Source of the DNA: Kluyvera georgiana ATCC 51603
GTDB taxonomy: Bacteria; Pseudomonadota; Gammaproteobacteria; Enterobacterales; Enterobacteriaceae
Length of the DNA: 64,000 nt
NCBI RefSeq assembly: GCF_001654985.1
Contig: NZ_LXEU01000015.1
Span: forward strand, 62,001 to 126,000
Direction of reading: 5' to 3'
Shown piece after piece: positions 61,210 to 64,000 of the stretch (position 1 is the stretch's first letter; each line of letters opens with the position of its first letter). The position numbers and the translations under genes are program-made. Under the pieces are notes generated by a model. The model did not search any database and was not told the DNA's origin. It saw only the letters and a list, made by a program, of their open reading frames with translations.

Positions 61210-62499
61210 GTGAAAGTTGCAGCGGTTGCTAAATTAACGGCGTCAATATTACTTAGCTTATGTATTTCCGGTTGTGGTCCTGATGATAAAAAGGACGAGC
61301 AAGCCGATGCCAAAACCCCCATTAAAATGTGGGTGGCGCCGAATGAAAATGAAGAAGCCTTCTGGAATAAAATGGTTACGGAGTGGAATAAAGACCCTGC
61401 CCATACTCCCGTCGAGTTTACCACGATTCCTGCGGCGAATAGTTCCGAAGAAGCAATCATGAATGCCCTCGCCTCCGGAACGGAACCTGATATTTCCAGT
61501 AATATATTTATTGGCTTTGCCAGTCAGTTGGTCGACGTAGGGCAAATTGAAGATTTGTCGAAAATGCCCGGCTTTAATGAACTGGTTAAAACGCGCCAGA
61601 TGTCGACGATTCTTCCGGCCTGGAAGCTAAACGGCCAGCAAAACGTACTGCCTATCTATGTGAATCCGATCGTCTGGTGGTGGCGCGGCGACCTGCTAAA
61701 GAAATACGGATTTGACCATGTACCGACAACCTATAACGAACTGTATCAACTGGCGGAGCGTCGTGCGGCGGACAATCACGGTTACGTAATGCAGCTAACG
61801 GCGGGGAAAAACTGGTGGGAGCGTTGGTTCGACTTCATCCCGCTGTACTATGCGCAGAGCGGCGGTAAATCCTACATCGCGGATAAAAAAGCCGACTTCG
61901 GCAATCCAGCGGGTCAGGCGGTGTTGACGTTTATGGGGAAAGTGTTTAACAGCAAGTGGAGCAGCTACGACTTCACCTCCGCAGACGATCCGTTAGCAAC
62001 TGGCCAGGTGCTGGCTTCCGCGCGCGGCCCGTGGGACCTTGCCCGCTATCGTAAGCAGTATCCTGATGTGTTGAAAACTATCCAGATCGGCCCGATGCTG
62101 ACTGAAAACGGTGACGCTCATCCGCACACCTTTGGCGACAGTAAAGGGATGGTGATGTTCAGCTCCAGCAAACACAAAACGCAGGCCTGGGCCTTTATGC
62201 AGTGGGTGTTCAGCAGCGCCGAGCATGACCGTGCCTGGCTTGAGCTGACCGGAATGCCGCCAGCGCGCGCGGATCTGATGACTAACCCTCTGTTTACCGA
62301 CTATTTCGCTAACCATCCTTTAGAGAAAGACATTGCCTCTTACGTCGACGTCGCGCTGCCGCCGGTCGCTACGACGCAAACGACAGAAATTCAGCGCAGC
62401 ATGACGCAGATGCTGGAGCGGGTCATTTTCAACAATGAGGCCCCGACAAAAGCGCTTGAACAGTCTCAGCAGGAAATCAACACCCTGCTGGCGAAATAA
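61210..62499 (+). CDS. ABC sugar importer binding lipoprotein (family 1 SBP)
   Basis: The 429-residue protein begins with a GTG preceded by AGGGAGA and has a lipoprotein signal ending CISGC, with Cys22 lipidated. A family 1 solute-binding fold follows: IKMWVAPNENEEAFWNKMV near 38, ALASGTEPDISSN near 90, NVLPIYVNPIVWWWRGDLL near 140 and the hinge strand SARGPWDLARYRK near 273. The many aromatic residues (WWWR, WWERWF) suggest an oligosaccharide ligand. It heads the divergent SBP-permease-permease unit. A lipoprotein SBP is less usual in enteric bacteria, where such proteins are mostly soluble. Confidence 0.92.
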   Translation: MKVAAVAKLTASILLSLCISGCGPDDKKDEQADAKTPIKMWVAPNENEEAFWNKMVTEWNKDPAHTPVEFTTIPAANSSEEAIMNALASGTEPDISSNIFIGFASQLVDVGQIEDLSKMPGFNELVKTRQMSTILPAWKLNGQQNVLPIYVNPIVWWWRGDLLKKYGFDHVPTTYNELYQLAERRAADNHGYVMQLTAGKNWWERWFDFIPLYYAQSGGKSYIADKKADFGNPAGQAVLTFMGKVFNSKWSSYDFTSADDPLATGQVLASARGPWDLARYRKQYPDVLKTIQIGPMLTENGDAHPHTFGDSKGMVMFSSSKHKTQAWAFMQWVFSSAEHDRAWLELTGMPPARADLMTNPLFTDYFANHPLEKDIASYVDVALPPVATTQTTEIQRSMTQMLERVIFNNEAPTKALEQSQQEINTLLAK

Positions 62500-62508
62500 G
62501 GGGGAATA

Positions 62509-63377
62509 ATGGCTGGATATGATTCCCGCACCGGAGGCCTGTTGGCCTCCACCTGGATCGGTTATTCCTTGTTGTTCTGGTTTTATCCGCTGGCCTGGTT
62601 GATTGTACTTAGCGTGACGCAGTGGCAGTTTATCGGTATGCCCCGGTTTTCGGGGCTACAAATCTGCTTGGCGTCGTTAACGATGCTCTATTCTGGACCT
62701 CAATGTGGAATATCTGTCGCTTTTTGATGTGGTATATTCCGATTGTTTTTATCGCCTCGCTGCTGTTTGCCGCCGGGCTGCGGCGAATTAAATACGGTAA
62801 AAGCTTTATTGCGCTGAGTTTCTTATTAGCCAATATCTCTTCCGGAGTGGCCTATTCCATCGTTTTTTCTAAGTTGTTTAGCGAATATGGCCCGGTAAAT
62901 CAGTTTTTACGGGAAAGTATCGGCGTATCGGTTCCCTGGTTTACGAATCCGGACTGTGCGATGTTATCTATTGCGCTGATTGTGACATGGAAATTTGTCG
63001 GCTATTACGGGCTTATTCTTTTTTCCGGGATGCAGGCTATTCCCAATGATATTTACAGCGCGGCCATGCTGGATAAAACCGGGCGGTTTAAACAGGGGTG
63101 GGCTATTACGCTGCCGATGATGAATCCGCAAATCGTCATGGTGATGGTGCTGGCGATAACTGTCGCATTCAGTATTTTCACTGAGCCTTATTTAATTACG
63201 GGCGGTGGTCCCCTGAATAGCACCACGAGTCCGATGGTGGTGATGTATGAAGCGGCGTTCCAGAATATGAAACCGACCTGGGCGGCAACGATGTCGATTA
63301 TTGTGGCGGGCTGCAGTTTCCTGGCTATCTGGGTCTTCCGCAAACTGTTTGAAAAAATATCGAGATTGTGTGAATGA
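62509..63377 (+). pseudogene. ABC sugar permease (MalF-type), frameshifted
   Basis: The reading frame from the ATG at 62509 (GGGGGAATA upstream) gives a normal permease start (TM1 WIGYSLLFWFYPLAWLIVLS, then WQFIGMPRFSG). It loses sense after about 62655 and stops at 62727. The rest of the protein continues in the next frame: ATNLLGVVNDALFW, five more membrane segments and the EAA loop YSAAMLDKTGRFKQGW, to 63377. One extra G in the GGGG run at 62652-62655 would give a single 289-residue protein. No slippery heptamer is present. It is either a real single-base deletion that inactivates the importer or a sequencing error. Confidence 0.85.
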
Positions 63378-64000
63378 AAAAACTCACTCCCCTGAGCCTG
63401 TTAGTTCATGTCGTGATGTTTTTACTGGCGCTGAGCTGGCTGTATCCCTTTATCTGGATGACGATCTCTTCGTTGAAGCCGACGGCGGAGATCTATACCA
63501 CGAGCCTGTTTTCCGGCCATCTGACGCTGGAAAACTACACGTTCCTGTTTGATAACAGCAATCGTGCGGACAAACCTTTTCTGCGCACGTTATTTAACTC
63601 ACTGTTTGTCTCGATAACCATAACATTGTGCGTCACCGTGACGTCGATGCTGGTGGGGTACGCGCTGGCGAAAGCCGAGTTTCGTGGTAAAAATGCCTTC
63701 CGCAACTTACTGATTGTACAGATGGTTTTTCCGGTATTTATGTTCATCATTCCACAGTTTGTGCTGATGCGCGAGCTGGGGCTGGTGAACGGTTATAGTG
63801 CGATGATCCTGCCCTACGCCATGAGCGCATGGGGGATCTTTATGGTATCGCAGAGCTTCAAGGGAACGCCGAACGACTATCTTTACGCCGCGCGTCTCGA
63901 TCACGCCAGCCTGTGGGGGATCCTGCGCCATGTGATGATGCCGCTGAACAAATCGATTCTGGCCATCGTCGCGTTATTTACCTTCTCCAGCTCGTGGGAC
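63374..64000 (+). CDS. ABC sugar permease (MalG-type), cut by window edge
   Basis: The first 209 codons are present. A short cytoplasmic start (MKKLTPLSLLVHVVMFLLAL) leads into TM1, then YPFIWMTISSLKPTAEIY, a hallmark of the second CUT1 permease. TM2-4 and the start of the EAA loop, YLYAARLDHASLWGILRHVM, near 175-195 follow. Its ATG overlaps the stop of the preceding permease (ATGA), so its translation would normally be coupled. With the frameshift upstream, coupling may still occur only if ribosomes reach that frame. Confidence 0.93.
   Translation, partial: MKKLTPLSLLVHVVMFLLALSWLYPFIWMTISSLKPTAEIYTTSLFSGHLTLENYTFLFDNSNRADKPFLRTLFNSLFVSITITLCVTVTSMLVGYALAKAEFRGKNAFRNLLIVQMVFPVFMFIIPQFVLMRELGLVNGYSAMILPYAMSAWGIFMVSQSFKGTPNDYLYAARLDHASLWGILRHVMMPLNKSILAIVALFTFSSSWD

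Noticed and set aside
62640..62670. Programmed ribosomal frameshift in the permease
   Set aside because: There is no slippery heptamer or downstream pseudoknot, and programmed shifts are not known in this transporter family; a single missing G explains the break.

Overview
The window is enterobacterial chromosome from the Escherichia/Salmonella/Citrobacter group. Nearly every backbone gene matches an E. coli K-12 counterpart in length and motif. The order lpoA-rsmI, garD/garPLRK-rnpB, cyuPA-yhaLKJH-yqjGFKEDC-mzrA-yqjA-exuRT-uxaCA-ygjV-sstT-alx-ygjR-ygjP-rlmG-higBA-fadH is the known K-12 order around 69-71 min. REP/BIME elements of the usual enteric type separate many genes. The facultative slots differ from K-12. 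A galactitol/tagatose cluster sits beside rsmI where K-12 has aga/kba, as reported for Salmonella and Klebsiella. A cus metal-efflux cluster lies next to yraR. The tdc operon, prlF-yhaV, yhaI and ygjQ are absent from their K-12 positions. Citrobacter or a close relative is my best guess; it is an inference and was not tested by any search.

Layout. 1-8150: Cu/Ag efflux, with a partial cusR and divergent cusCFBA behind a clear CusR box. A complete sugar-type ABC binding-protein gene sits between cusR and cusC. 8.2-13.6 kb: envelope and housekeeping genes (yraR, dolP, diaA, yraN, lpoA, rsmI). 13.6-25.4 kb: the gat/tag cluster on the minus strand (gatY-tagK-tagT-tagH, a terminator, then gatZABCD and gatR), with a divergent DeoR regulator and PfkB kinase. 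Together these convert galactitol and D-tagatose to tagatose bisphosphate and split it to trioses. 25.4-31.7 kb: galactarate/glucarate catabolism (garD divergent from garPLRK), followed by rnpB and its terminator. 32-42.3 kb: a gap where tdc would lie, the cysteine uptake/desulfidase pair cyuPA, the yha and yqj small-protein groups, mzrA and yqjA. 42.5-48.2 kb: the hexuronate regulon (exuR, exuT, uxaCA). 48.2-57.3 kb: ygjV, sstT, alx behind its Mn/pH-sensing riboswitch, ygjR, ygjP, rlmG, the higBA toxin-antitoxin pair and fadH.

57.4-64 kb (right edge): an uncharacterised sugar locus. A LacI regulator, a phosphohexomutase and an ABC ATPase form one operon. A lipoprotein binding protein and two permeases are transcribed divergently from a region holding a perfect 14-bp LacI-type palindrome. 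The first permease is broken by an apparent single-base deletion in a short G run. This locus and the binding-protein gene inside the cus divergon are the least explained parts of the window.
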